Source: Chitinibacter bivalviorum (GTDB lineage Bacteria; Pseudomonadota; Gammaproteobacteria; Burkholderiales; Chitinibacteraceae). Taken from it: a stretch of 64,000 nt of DNA. Under the pieces are notes generated by a model. The model was given only the letters and a program-made list of their open reading frames with translations, made no database searches and was not told where the DNA came from. A program made the translations under genes and the position numbers. Positions within the stretch are counted from its first letter, which is position 1. Each line of letters opens with the position of its first letter. Below, in pieces: positions 24,789 through 32,716 of the stretch. The stretch spans positions 2,232,001-2,296,000 of the forward strand of contig NZ_CP058627.1 in NCBI RefSeq assembly GCF_013403565.1, given 5' to 3'.

Positions 24789-25640
24789 ATGAGAAAACAT
24801 CAAAAACATAAAATCACCAAACCACTTTCAGCCGCGGGCGTGCACTTGATGCTCGGCGGCTACACGCTGATTGCGTTGTTTCCGATTATTCTGATTTTGA
24901 TTAACGCGCTGAAAAGCCGCTCAGGGATTTTTGACGACCCGCTGGCGCTACCGAATGCCGAAACCTTCTTTCTGGGCGGCTTCGAAAAGGTCATCGCCAA
25001 ATCGCATTTTCTGACTTATTTCGGCAATAGCCTCACCGTGACACTGGTGTCACTGGCGCTGATTTTGCTGTTTGGCGCGATGGCGGCTTGGGCGTTGGCC
25101 GAGTACAAATTCCGTGGCAATCGCCTGCTGGCGCTGTATATGGCGATCGGCATTATGGTGCCGATTCGCCTCGGCACGGTGTCGATTCTGGAGCTCGTCG
25201 TTAAACTTGACCTGATCAACACGCTGACCGCGCTGGTGCTCGTTTACACCGCGCAAGGCTTGCCGCTGGCGATCATGATTTTGAGCGAATTTATTGCGCA
25301 GATTCCGAAAGAGCTCAAAGAAGCGGCGCGCTGCGATGGCGTTGGCGAATTTAAGATTTTCTTCCAAATCATCTTGCCGCTGATTCGCCCCGCAGTGGCC
25401 ACCGTCGCGGTGTTTACGATGATTCCGGTTTGGAATGATCTGTGGTTCCCGCTGATCTTGGCGCCATCGGAAGAAACGCAAACCGTCACATTGGGCGTGC
25501 AGCAATTTATCGGTCAATACGTCACCGACTGGAATTCAGTTCTCGCCAGCCTAAGTCTGGCGGTGATTCCGGTGCTGATCATGTACACGATTTTCTCGCG
25601 GCAATTGATTCGAGGGCTGACTTCGGGCGCGGTGAAATAA
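24789..25640 (+). CDS. Carbohydrate ABC transporter permease 2
   Basis: The 283-residue MalG/UgpE-like subunit has six predicted helices. Its EAA loop reads EAARCDGVGEFKIFFQIILPLIRPA. AAGGAGCGCGCC just before the ATG is a strong ribosome site. It pairs with the preceding permease to form the transmembrane pore. A ~200-base dispersed element and a 49-base repeat then separate it from the ATPase gene. Confidence 0.93.
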   Translation: MRKHQKHKITKPLSAAGVHLMLGGYTLIALFPIILILINALKSRSGIFDDPLALPNAETFFLGGFEKVIAKSHFLTYFGNSLTVTLVSLALILLFGAMAAWALAEYKFRGNRLLALYMAIGIMVPIRLGTVSILELVVKLDLINTLTALVLVYTAQGLPLAIMILSEFIAQIPKELKEAARCDGVGEFKIFFQIILPLIRPAVATVAVFTMIPVWNDLWFPLILAPSEETQTVTLGVQQFIGQYVTDWNSVLASLSLAVIPVLIMYTIFSRQLIRGLTSGAVK

Positions 25641-25684
25641 AAATGGGCTTAATCCATTTTATCGCGAAGCACGCTGTTGGGGCT

Positions 25685-25884
25685 GGGGCTTAAACCCCGT
25701 GTTGCGAAAACCGCGGCGAGGAGGGAGACAAACAGTTTCATCGTTTGGCTCACGACGAAGCAAGGGCAGCGCGGAGCGCTTTTCGCCCGGGTCGCCTTCT
25801 CTTGCTTACTTCTCTTGGCTACGCAAGAGAAGTAAGTCCCCGTCGCGGATTGCGACTGTAAAACAGCGTGCCGAAGGCACTGAA
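25685..25884. repeat. ~200-base dispersed intergenic element, copy 2
   Basis: This is homologous to 15995-16198 at both flanks. After GTCGCCTT (25791-25798) and a 6-base spacer it has a perfect 13-bp hairpin (25805-25817 with 25824-25836, loop GCTACG). Stem sequence is wholly different from copy 1, but stem length, loop length and spacer are identical. It ends in CGTGCCG-AGGCACTGAA. It is inserted inside the sugar ABC operon. Confidence 0.75.
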
Positions 25885-25917
25885 CAGACAAATATGACAT
25901 GCAGGCAATACCAATAT

Positions 25918-25966
25918 GGGTATTGCCCTCAAGAACAAATAGAAATTGACCTATCTGGCTATACCC
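25918..25966. repeat. 49-base palindromic-ended intergenic repeat, copy C
   Basis: GGGTATTGC at 25918-25926 and GCTATACCC at 25958-25966 pair with one mismatch across a 31-base interior; total length is 49. Just left of it, GGCAATACC (25904-25912) with GGTATTGCC (25919-25927) makes a second, shorter palindrome. It lies 26 bases before the ATPase start codon. Confidence 0.8.
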
Positions 25967-25991
25967 AGAAGGACGCAAAAGGAGTACGCAC

Positions 25992-27134
25992 ATGGCAACG
26001 GTAAAACTCAATAACCTTTCCAAATCCTACGACGGCAAAGCCAAGGTTTTGGATGGCATCAATCTCGATATCAAACACGGCGAATTCGTGGTGCTGGTTG
26101 GCCCATCGGGCTGCGGCAAATCGACGCTCTTGCGCATGTTGTGCGGCTTGGAGTCGATCACCGGCGGCGAGCTGTCTATTGGCGATGCGGTCGTAAATGA
26201 CTTGCCACCAGCCGAGCGCGGCATTGCGATGGTGTTCCAAAGCTATGCGCTGTACCCGCATATGAGCGTGTATAAAAACATGGCTTTTGGCCTGAAAATC
26301 GCTGGTGAAGACAAAGCGCAAATTGATGTTCGCATCAAAAACGCCGCCAAAATTCTGAAAATCGACCATCTGCTCGAACGCCTGCCGCGCGAATTGTCGG
26401 GTGGCCAGCGTCAGCGGGTGGCGATTGGCCGTGCGATTGTGCGTGAACCGAAGTTATTCCTGTTTGACGAGCCATTGTCCAATCTGGATGCCGCTTTACG
26501 CGTACAGACGCGCCTTGAAATCGCCAAACTGCACCGCGATCTGAATGCGACGATGGTCTACGTGACGCACGATCAAGTCGAAGCGATGACTTTGGGCGAC
26601 AAGATCGTCGTGATGCACGACGGGCATATCCAGCAAGCAGGCACACCGCTGGAGCTTTACCAGCAGCCCGCCAATTTATTCGTCGCGACCTTTATCGGCT
26701 CGCCAAAAATGAATTTGCTCAAAGGCCGCGTCAGCGCAATCGATGCCGAAGGCGTGCATATTGTGCTCAAAGGTGGGCAGGAAATCCGCGCGACCGTCGA
26801 CAGCGGCAGCGTCCAAGTGAATGACGATGTCACCGTCGGCATCCGCGCCGAGCATTTGCTCGAAGGTCACGGCGGCAGCGAAAAGTTTAGCGGCAAGGTT
26901 AATCTGGTTGAACATCTGGGCGAGGCCAACTACCTGTATCTAACCTTGGCCGATGGCAGCGATATTGTCGTGCGCGGCGATGGCGAACGCGATGTGCCGC
27001 TTGGCAGCAGCATTGAAATTAGCGCCACCAGCCAAGCCTTTCACGTCTTTGATCAGAACGGACAAGCACTGCGCCGCCTGAAACCCGGCAATATGAAAAG
27101 CGCCAAACACGCGCAAACGAGCAACGCCGCGTAA
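25992..27134 (+). CDS. ugpC: Carbohydrate ABC transporter ATP-binding protein (UgpC/MalK type)
   Basis: The 380-residue ATPase drives sugar uptake through the two permeases. Visible motifs are Walker A GPSGCGKST, the Q-loop VFQSYALYPHMSV, the ABC signature LSGGQRQRVAIGRA, Walker B LFLFDEPLSNLDA and the switch histidine in VYVTHDQVEAM. The C-terminal ~140 residues form the OB-fold (TOBE) regulatory domain of MalK-like proteins, starting near FIGSPKMNLL. AAAAGGAG precedes the ATG. It is separated from the permeases by two intergenic repeats, so expression may not be tightly coupled to them. Confidence 0.95.
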   Translation: MATVKLNNLSKSYDGKAKVLDGINLDIKHGEFVVLVGPSGCGKSTLLRMLCGLESITGGELSIGDAVVNDLPPAERGIAMVFQSYALYPHMSVYKNMAFGLKIAGEDKAQIDVRIKNAAKILKIDHLLERLPRELSGGQRQRVAIGRAIVREPKLFLFDEPLSNLDAALRVQTRLEIAKLHRDLNATMVYVTHDQVEAMTLGDKIVVMHDGHIQQAGTPLELYQQPANLFVATFIGSPKMNLLKGRVSAIDAEGVHIVLKGGQEIRATVDSGSVQVNDDVTVGIRAEHLLEGHGGSEKFSGKVNLVEHLGEANYLYLTLADGSDIVVRGDGERDVPLGSSIEISATSQAFHVFDQNGQALRRLKPGNMKSAKHAQTSNAA

Positions 27135-27217
27135 TTGAGCAAGGGCGGACGTAATACGCCCTTTTTATCTGGGGAAAATGTGCCAAGCTGTAAATATCTG
27201 CTTGGCACATTTAAAAC

Positions 27218-29653
27218 ATGGACTACGCCCCTATTCCCGCTGCAATGGCATCTGTACTCGCTCAGATCGAAGCGATTCGTCATGAGCAGCCGACCCAAGC
27301 GCGCACCCTGTGTGAAGAGCTCATTGTCAGTGCCCGTGAGCTACGCGAGCCCTTGGCCCAAATCATCGCGACCGAAATTTACGGCCAACTCATGGATCAT
27401 GAGGGGCGCATTCTCGAAGCGCGCGATCTGCTGTTTGAAGCCACCCAGCAGGCGATGTCTTTTCATGATACCAGCCACGAAGCACGATTGCTCGAAACCA
27501 TTGCCCGTAGCTATTACAGTTGCGGCGACTATCGCCCCGCCCTGCAATACTGGGCGCGCTGCGTCGAACTCACCGAAAACGCCAATACCGAAGCCAAAAC
27601 CTGGATGCTGGCCAAAGTCGGCTTGGGGCAAATTTATGATGCCCTAGGCGATCCACAATCAGCCGTCACCCTGCACCAAGCCGCCGCTGAGCGGATTAAC
27701 GAAGATTACGACGCCTATCTGGATGCCAAAATTCTGATCAATCTGGGGGTGAATTTAATCAAATGCTTGCGCGCTGCAGACGCACGCGAAGTGCTCACCA
27801 AAGCACTCAATATCTGCCTTGAGCATCATTACAATGATTACGCAGCGGAAGCGCTACTGCGGCTAGCCGAAATCAATTTAAATCAGCAAGCCGCTCAAGC
27901 TGCACTCGCCCAACTCGAACAAGCCCTAGAGTTGGCCCGCGTAGTGCGTTATCGCTGGGGCGAGGCCAATATTTTAGGGGCTATGGCTGACGCCCACGCT
28001 CAAAATGGCGAATGGCAAAAAGCGCTCGATTTGGCGCATATTGGGCAAGATATTGCGCAGGAAAATGGCTTTTTGCATATATTGGCACGCCTTTACCTTG
28101 CCGCCGCCCGCTATGCCGAATCCGTCTACAACGCGCCGCTGGCCTTGGCCGAGCTGAAAGCGGGCTATGAATGCCAACAAAAAATACTCTCTAACGCGGC
28201 GCCAGAGCAAAAACAAGAGCTTGAGCAAAAAACCGGGCTGCGCCCGAGCCAGCATAAATTACTCATTGATTTATCCAACCAGCCTGAAATAGAACGCGGC
28301 AGACTCGACGATGCGCTCAATGCGATAACCCGCGAAGGTAGCCTGATTATTAGTTGTTCACGAGTGAGTTTTTGGCAACTCGATGAAAGCAAGCAAAAGC
28401 TGAGCTGCTTAAAGCTATTTGACACTGCGAGTGGTGAATATATCGCCGCCCCACCGCCCTTGAGCAGCCAAAATTATCCGGGCTTTTTCAATTGGCTACA
28501 GCAGGCCAACCCGCTGATTGCGCATGATGCAGTTCATCATTTCCAAGCGTGGGAGCTGAGTGAAGACTATCTCAAACCCAATAAAATTGTTTCTTTTATG
28601 GCTTTTCCGATCCGCTCCAGCGGCTTTATCAATGGCGTGCTGATGTTTGATCAACAATTTGCGCAACGCAACTGGACGCCAGATGATGTGCAACATGGCA
28701 GCCAAATTGGCGATATTACGACTCGCGCCATCGCCAATAATGAGCGCAGGGCATTTCAGCATGAAATCCATATGCTCAATGCCAAGCTACAGGAAAACAA
28801 TGACGATCTTGAAGAGCGCGTCGAACATCGCACTCGTGAATTAGCACGGCGTAATCAGGAATTGCAGGTCGCGATGGAAAAGCTCGTCCAATCAGAAAAA
28901 CTAGCGGCCTTGGGCAGCTTGGTGGCAGGCATCGCCCACGAGCTCAACACCCCATTGGGGGCTGCATTAACGTCGGCCTCCGTGCTATCGGGCAATAGCC
29001 AAGATTTACAAAATAAACTCGAAGCCAATAGCCTGAAAAAAACCGAGTTGCTGGATTTTATTCAAATTGCGATGTCGGCCAGCGGCTTAATCGAACGCAA
29101 TTTGCATCGCGCCAGCGATTTGGTGGGCCACTTTAAACAAGTCGCGGTCGATACCGCTAGCTCGCGGCGGCGTGAATTTGATTTGGCAGAGACAATCAAC
29201 GAAGTCGTGGTGATGTTGCAGCCCCAATTGAAAGTAACGCAACACCGCGTTGAACACCAGATACCGCCCAAGATATTGCTCGACAGCTATCCGGGGCCAC
29301 TGGAGCAAGTGCTGAGCAATCTAATCCTCAATAGTCTGCTACATGCTTTTGAGCATATTGAAGCGGGGCGCATGCAGCTGCGCTACGAGGCGATCGATGA
29401 GCGAATGATTCGGATTATTTATGAGGACAATGGGGCGGGCATGAGCGCCGAAGTGCAAAAACATGTTTTCGACCCATTTTTTACCACCAAATTAGGCAAA
29501 GGTGGCAGCGGGCTAGGCTTGTATATTGTGTATAACCTCGTCAACGGCGTATTGGGAGGCGATTTAAAACTGGAAAGCGTTCCCAATCAATACACCCGCT
29601 TTATTATTACCATCCCCAAAATTGCACCGATCAATGAAATGACTATGCTCTAG
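27218..29653 (+). CDS. TPR-GAF sensor histidine kinase
   Basis: This 811-residue protein has no obvious transmembrane helix. Residues ~10-330 are tandem TPR/MalT-like helical repeats (LLETIARSYYSCGDYRPALQYW; AEALLRLAEINLNQQAAQAAL). A GAF domain (about 350-510) follows, with ISCSRVSFWQLDE and VSFMAFPIRSSGFINGVLMF. A coiled coil (LEERVEHRTRELARRNQELQ) leads to the kinase core: the histidine in VAGIAHELNTPLG, an N-box NLILNSLLHAF, DNGAGM and GGSGLGLYIV. The N-box departs slightly from consensus. No response regulator is adjacent; the CheY-like gene at 30512 is the nearest candidate partner. It follows the ATPase gene by 83 bases. The signal is unknown. Confidence 0.88.
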   Translation: MDYAPIPAAMASVLAQIEAIRHEQPTQARTLCEELIVSARELREPLAQIIATEIYGQLMDHEGRILEARDLLFEATQQAMSFHDTSHEARLLETIARSYYSCGDYRPALQYWARCVELTENANTEAKTWMLAKVGLGQIYDALGDPQSAVTLHQAAAERINEDYDAYLDAKILINLGVNLIKCLRAADAREVLTKALNICLEHHYNDYAAEALLRLAEINLNQQAAQAALAQLEQALELARVVRYRWGEANILGAMADAHAQNGEWQKALDLAHIGQDIAQENGFLHILARLYLAAARYAESVYNAPLALAELKAGYECQQKILSNAAPEQKQELEQKTGLRPSQHKLLIDLSNQPEIERGRLDDALNAITREGSLIISCSRVSFWQLDESKQKLSCLKLFDTASGEYIAAPPPLSSQNYPGFFNWLQQANPLIAHDAVHHFQAWELSEDYLKPNKIVSFMAFPIRSSGFINGVLMFDQQFAQRNWTPDDVQHGSQIGDITTRAIANNERRAFQHEIHMLNAKLQENNDDLEERVEHRTRELARRNQELQVAMEKLVQSEKLAALGSLVAGIAHELNTPLGAALTSASVLSGNSQDLQNKLEANSLKKTELLDFIQIAMSASGLIERNLHRASDLVGHFKQVAVDTASSRRREFDLAETINEVVVMLQPQLKVTQHRVEHQIPPKILLDSYPGPLEQVLSNLILNSLLHAFEHIEAGRMQLRYEAIDERMIRIIYEDNGAGMSAEVQKHVFDPFFTTKLGKGGSGLGLYIVYNLVNGVLGGDLKLESVPNQYTRFIITIPKIAPINEMTML

Positions 29654-29680
29654 GGCGTGCTGACATTGGCGTGCTGACAT

Positions 29681-30400
29681 TTATTTGTACTGAAAACGGA
29701 CCGGCACTTCAACTTCGCTCTCGATACCCACTTTACCGCGCCGGGCAGGCTCGAAGGTCCATGACTCCAGAATTGTCGTGCAGGCGGCACGATCAAGCGC
29801 AGCAAAACCAGTGCTTTTGCTCATCTGGGCTTTCAGCGGTTTGCCTTGCGCGCTCACTTTCACCAGCACAATCCCGCTCCCCGCTTCGCCACGTTGCCGT
29901 GAAATCAGTGGCATCTCGATTTCAGGATTATGCAAATACGCAGCGCGAAAATTCGCACTCTGCACCGCCTCTTCATCGCCCGCCGCCTGAGTTTTGGCGC
30001 TAGATGGTGTGCTTGGCGACGATGCTTTACTCGAAATGCTGTTGAGCGGAGCTGGCTGGGGCTGAGCTAAAGACAAAATAGGTTCGGCATCGACTTGTTT
30101 ATGCGCCAGCACAGGCGTGGCCTGCTTTAGATTCGGGGCTAATTTCTGATCGGCGAGTTTCGGTGCGGGAGGCATTTTTGGCTTGGCCTGCGCTGGCATG
30201 ACTTTTTTGGCTGGATCTTGCGTGCGCGGATTCGCCGCCAGATGAACTGGCGCATTGGCCGTGGGCGGCGCGAGCACGACCGACAAATCTAGCGCAGGCG
30301 TCGCATTCCCCGAGCTTAAGCCGGAGCCAAACCATACCGCCATCACGTGCAGTACGATCGACAAAGCCAAAATACCCAGCCAACGCAACTTGCTATTCAT
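29681..30400 (-). CDS. tonB: TonB-family energy transducer
   Basis: The 239-residue protein links inner-membrane proton-motive force to outer-membrane receptors. It has one N-terminal membrane helix (LGILALSIVLHVMAVWFGSG), a proline/lysine/alanine-rich periplasmic span (30-150) and a C-terminal TonB domain (about 155-239; AGSGIVLVKVSAQGKPLKAQ, STGFAALDRAA, WTFEPARRG, EVPVRF). No exbB or exbD gene is adjacent, so it must use those encoded elsewhere. The TonB-dependent receptor at 32713-34815 is a plausible client. Its 3' end converges with the histidine kinase gene. Confidence 0.9.
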   Translation of the reverse strand: MNSKLRWLGILALSIVLHVMAVWFGSGLSSGNATPALDLSVVLAPPTANAPVHLAANPRTQDPAKKVMPAQAKPKMPPAPKLADQKLAPNLKQATPVLAHKQVDAEPILSLAQPQPAPLNSISSKASSPSTPSSAKTQAAGDEEAVQSANFRAAYLHNPEIEMPLISRQRGEAGSGIVLVKVSAQGKPLKAQMSKSTGFAALDRAACTTILESWTFEPARRGKVGIESEVEVPVRFQYK

Positions 30401-30511
30401 TGCTCAATCCAGCACCTCAATTTTTACAATCAAATTCAATTTCAGTCGTCCGCCTTACAGCAGAGTTTTTACAGCCTGCTACAGTGAATTAATTCATTAC
30501 GGGCTGAAACC

Positions 30512-30874
30512 ATGACCTACACCATGTTAATCGTCGATGATAGCCGCGTATCGCGCCTGATGATTCGCACCCTTGTCGCAACACAACGCCCGCACTGGCA
30601 CTTTCTCGAAGCCAGCAATACCCAAGAAGCCATTGACCATGCAATCCGTGAATCGATTCAACTCGCCGCAATGGATCTCAACACCAGCAGCATCGATGGT
30701 TTTGAAGCCGCCCGTCAACTGCATGCCCTGCAAGACGACACTAAAATTGTCTTACTCACGGCCAATGTTGAGCAAAGTGTCCGCGAACGAGCACAGCATG
30801 CGCAATTGCATTTCATCGGCAAACCTGTGACCGAACAAACCGTGGCCGATATGCTTGCGATTGCCGAAGGCTAG
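30512..30874 (+). CDS. Single-domain response regulator (CheY-like)
   Basis: The 120-residue receiver domain has no output domain. Conserved residues are present: the Asp pair in LIVDDSRVSRLM, the phosphoacceptor in AAMDLNTSSIDGF, the switch Thr in VLLTANV and the Lys in FIGKPVTE. It is followed two bases later by a frameshifted cheC-like remnant, so it probably once formed a regulator-phosphatase pair. It may receive phosphate from the TPR-GAF kinase encoded upstream at 27218. The output partner is unknown. Confidence 0.9.
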   Translation: MTYTMLIVDDSRVSRLMIRTLVATQRPHWHFLEASNTQEAIDHAIRESIQLAAMDLNTSSIDGFEAARQLHALQDDTKIVLLTANVEQSVRERAQHAQLHFIGKPVTEQTVADMLAIAEG

Positions 30875-30876
30875 TC

Positions 30877-31115
30877 TTGCTGCATTTTACCCCGCTCCAA
30901 CAAGATGCGATCGGCGAAATGCTCAACATCAACGTCGCTCAAGCAGGCGCAAGCATGAGCCAGATGTGAATGAGGGAGTGCGGCTGTCAGCCCCCGCCCT
31001 TCAGTTTTACGCCTTTGATCTCGTTTGCACACTGCAAACCCGGTGCAATGTCATGCGCCGACTCTATGATGTGATTGCCCTTTACGCACTAGCCGACTGC
31101 AAAGATACGGGCTAA
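30877..31115 (+). pseudogene. Frameshifted cheC-like phosphatase remnant
   Basis: From a TTG at 30877 the frame reads TPLQQDAIGEMLNINVAQAG and SMSQM, then stops at 30967-30969. The segment matches the N-terminal helix of CheC/CheX phosphatases (the DxxxEmxNI-like motif). The adjacent frame continues VNEGVRLSAPALQFYAFDLV, the expected next part of the same fold, so a single-base deletion near 30965 explains the break. Beyond about residue 50 similarity fades, the frame ends at 31115, and no remainder is recognisable before the next gene. It is likely decayed rather than only a sequencing error. Confidence 0.65.
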
Positions 31116-31228
31116 CGCTGTTCTTTGCCAAACAAAATGGCCGCAATCAAATCCGCGACAGCCTGAACCCAAGCAAACCGGGCATGAAGTAGCGCTAGCT
31201 CTCACGCCCGATTCAACGCCCCAACGCT

Positions 31229-32716
31229 TTATGGACGCAGCACTTTACGCCGCCGCAGCAAACACAAACCCATCACCGCCAGCACCACATTCAAGGCCGC
31301 AAAGCTGGCGAGGATCACATCGCGACTGGTTTTACCCAACCCGTCCAGCCAGTGCCATTTGTGTAAATTGGCAAAGAGATAGCCTTCAAAGCGATCTGCA
31401 TTTTCCACTCGGCTTGAAAATGCCCCCGTTGCAGCCTCGACATACCAGCTCGATTGCGCCGCATTGGCCAGATCAACTCGGTACACCGGCAAGCGTTTTT
31501 GGAAAAAACCATATTCGCCGCCAAACGTCGTGATCAGCGTCACCGACTTCACCGCCTCCGCCGTCAGCGCCAAGCCCGCCGTGGCACCTACCAATTGCAC
31601 CGCGTGTTTTTCGGCCACGCCCGGCTGCGCGATACCGTGCTCATTGACATACTCGGGCAGCGCAGACTTTGGCGTTGCGGCATGATGTTGATGCCCACCC
31701 GAGGTATTCGTCGTAGCATCTTTCCTAGCCTTATCTACTAGCCAATACCCAACACCATCAACATTAACCGCAGTGAGTGAACGCCACTGCCCTCCGATAT
31801 GATGCAAAGCGGGCAACTCGGCCAAGGGCGCTGGCGCCGCGACCTGAGGTACCGGCCTTTGTAGCCACAGATGGGTCAAACCCGATGCGGTAATCACGAT
31901 GCCAGCCACGCCAACGGTCACCCCCAATCCGCGATGCAGACGACGCAGCTTGGCTTGGCTCGCTTTCAAAGTTTGCTTGCGCCAGCGGATGACATACATC
32001 GCCAAGCCGCCGCCCATACTCAGCAAAGCGACGCCGAGCAGGGCCGTGATCCCAAACAATTTGACCGGCTCGCTCGCCCAGCTCCAGGTATGTAAGCTGG
32101 AAAACAGCGGCATCAAGGTGCGCTTGGTACGATCAGATAAGCTCGCCAAGCGCGCGCCTTCGGTGTCGACAAACGCCACCATGCCGTCATCCCGCGCAAA
32201 TTCAACACGCCAAACGGGCAGGATTTTATTGATCGACGGATAACTGCGGCTAAATGCCGTAACCAGCTCCATCCTGCGCAGCGCACTATGCTGATCACCA
32301 ACTAAAGCGCGCGCCAATCGCTCGGCCTCCAGCTGATCAGCCAGTGGCAAAGCAGCGCCCGTACGAGCATCAAACCAACGCCCTTGCGCTTCACCAACCA
32401 GCCCAATCCGCCACGCCGGCACGTTACCCAACATCCGCAAGCGGACTGATTGCAACTTGGCCTGCGGTAACGCCAATGTGTCAACGGGTACGGGCATGAG
32501 TCCGACGGGCAGCGCTGCCGGCGCAGGGAGTGGCTGCACCGCAGGCGTCAGCGCGGACATAATCGGATGCAATACGCCGGTGAGCCCCCAAAAAAGCACC
32601 GCAACCCCCGCCACCCACGCCAGCTTTTGATGCCAACGATTGAGCCAGCCCAGTACTGCGTTTGCATTGCGTTGAACAGGGCGCGATGCGGCAATGCTGA
32701 GATCTTCGCGCTTCAT
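31229..32716 (-). CDS. PepSY-associated transmembrane protein (PiuB-like)
   Basis: The 495-residue inner-membrane protein begins with a cytoplasmic stretch, then WHQKLAWVAGVAVLFWGLTGVLHPIM, a first helix with the typical His-containing start. Further helices lie near KLFGITALLGVALLSMGGGLAMYVI, LGVTVGVAGIVITASGLTHLW and VILASFAALNVVLAVMGLCLL. PepSY-like periplasmic segments occur between them (DARTGAALPL; VEAATGAFSSR). Such proteins often accompany TonB-dependent metal or siderophore receptors. Its ATG overlaps the stop codon of the receptor gene (ATGA), so the two are translationally coupled. It may reduce or handle the imported metal complex; this is inferred. Confidence 0.82.
   Translation of the reverse strand: MKREDLSIAASRPVQRNANAVLGWLNRWHQKLAWVAGVAVLFWGLTGVLHPIMSALTPAVQPLPAPAALPVGLMPVPVDTLALPQAKLQSVRLRMLGNVPAWRIGLVGEAQGRWFDARTGAALPLADQLEAERLARALVGDQHSALRRMELVTAFSRSYPSINKILPVWRVEFARDDGMVAFVDTEGARLASLSDRTKRTLMPLFSSLHTWSWASEPVKLFGITALLGVALLSMGGGLAMYVIRWRKQTLKASQAKLRRLHRGLGVTVGVAGIVITASGLTHLWLQRPVPQVAAPAPLAELPALHHIGGQWRSLTAVNVDGVGYWLVDKARKDATTNTSGGHQHHAATPKSALPEYVNEHGIAQPGVAEKHAVQLVGATAGLALTAEAVKSVTLITTFGGEYGFFQKRLPVYRVDLANAAQSSWYVEAATGAFSSRVENADRFEGYLFANLHKWHWLDGLGKTSRDVILASFAALNVVLAVMGLCLLRRRKVLRP

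Noticed and set aside
25649..26004. Small frames across the ~200-base repeat elements (for example 25649-26023 minus, 15870-16190 plus).
   Set aside because: They arise from the repeat's GC-rich hairpin sequence; the two copies would code different peptides after the hairpin, arguing against a protein.
30855..31115. An 86-residue intact protein-coding gene starting at 30855.
   Set aside because: The first part overlaps the CheY-like gene out of frame; only the middle matches the CheC fold, so a frameshifted remnant fits better.
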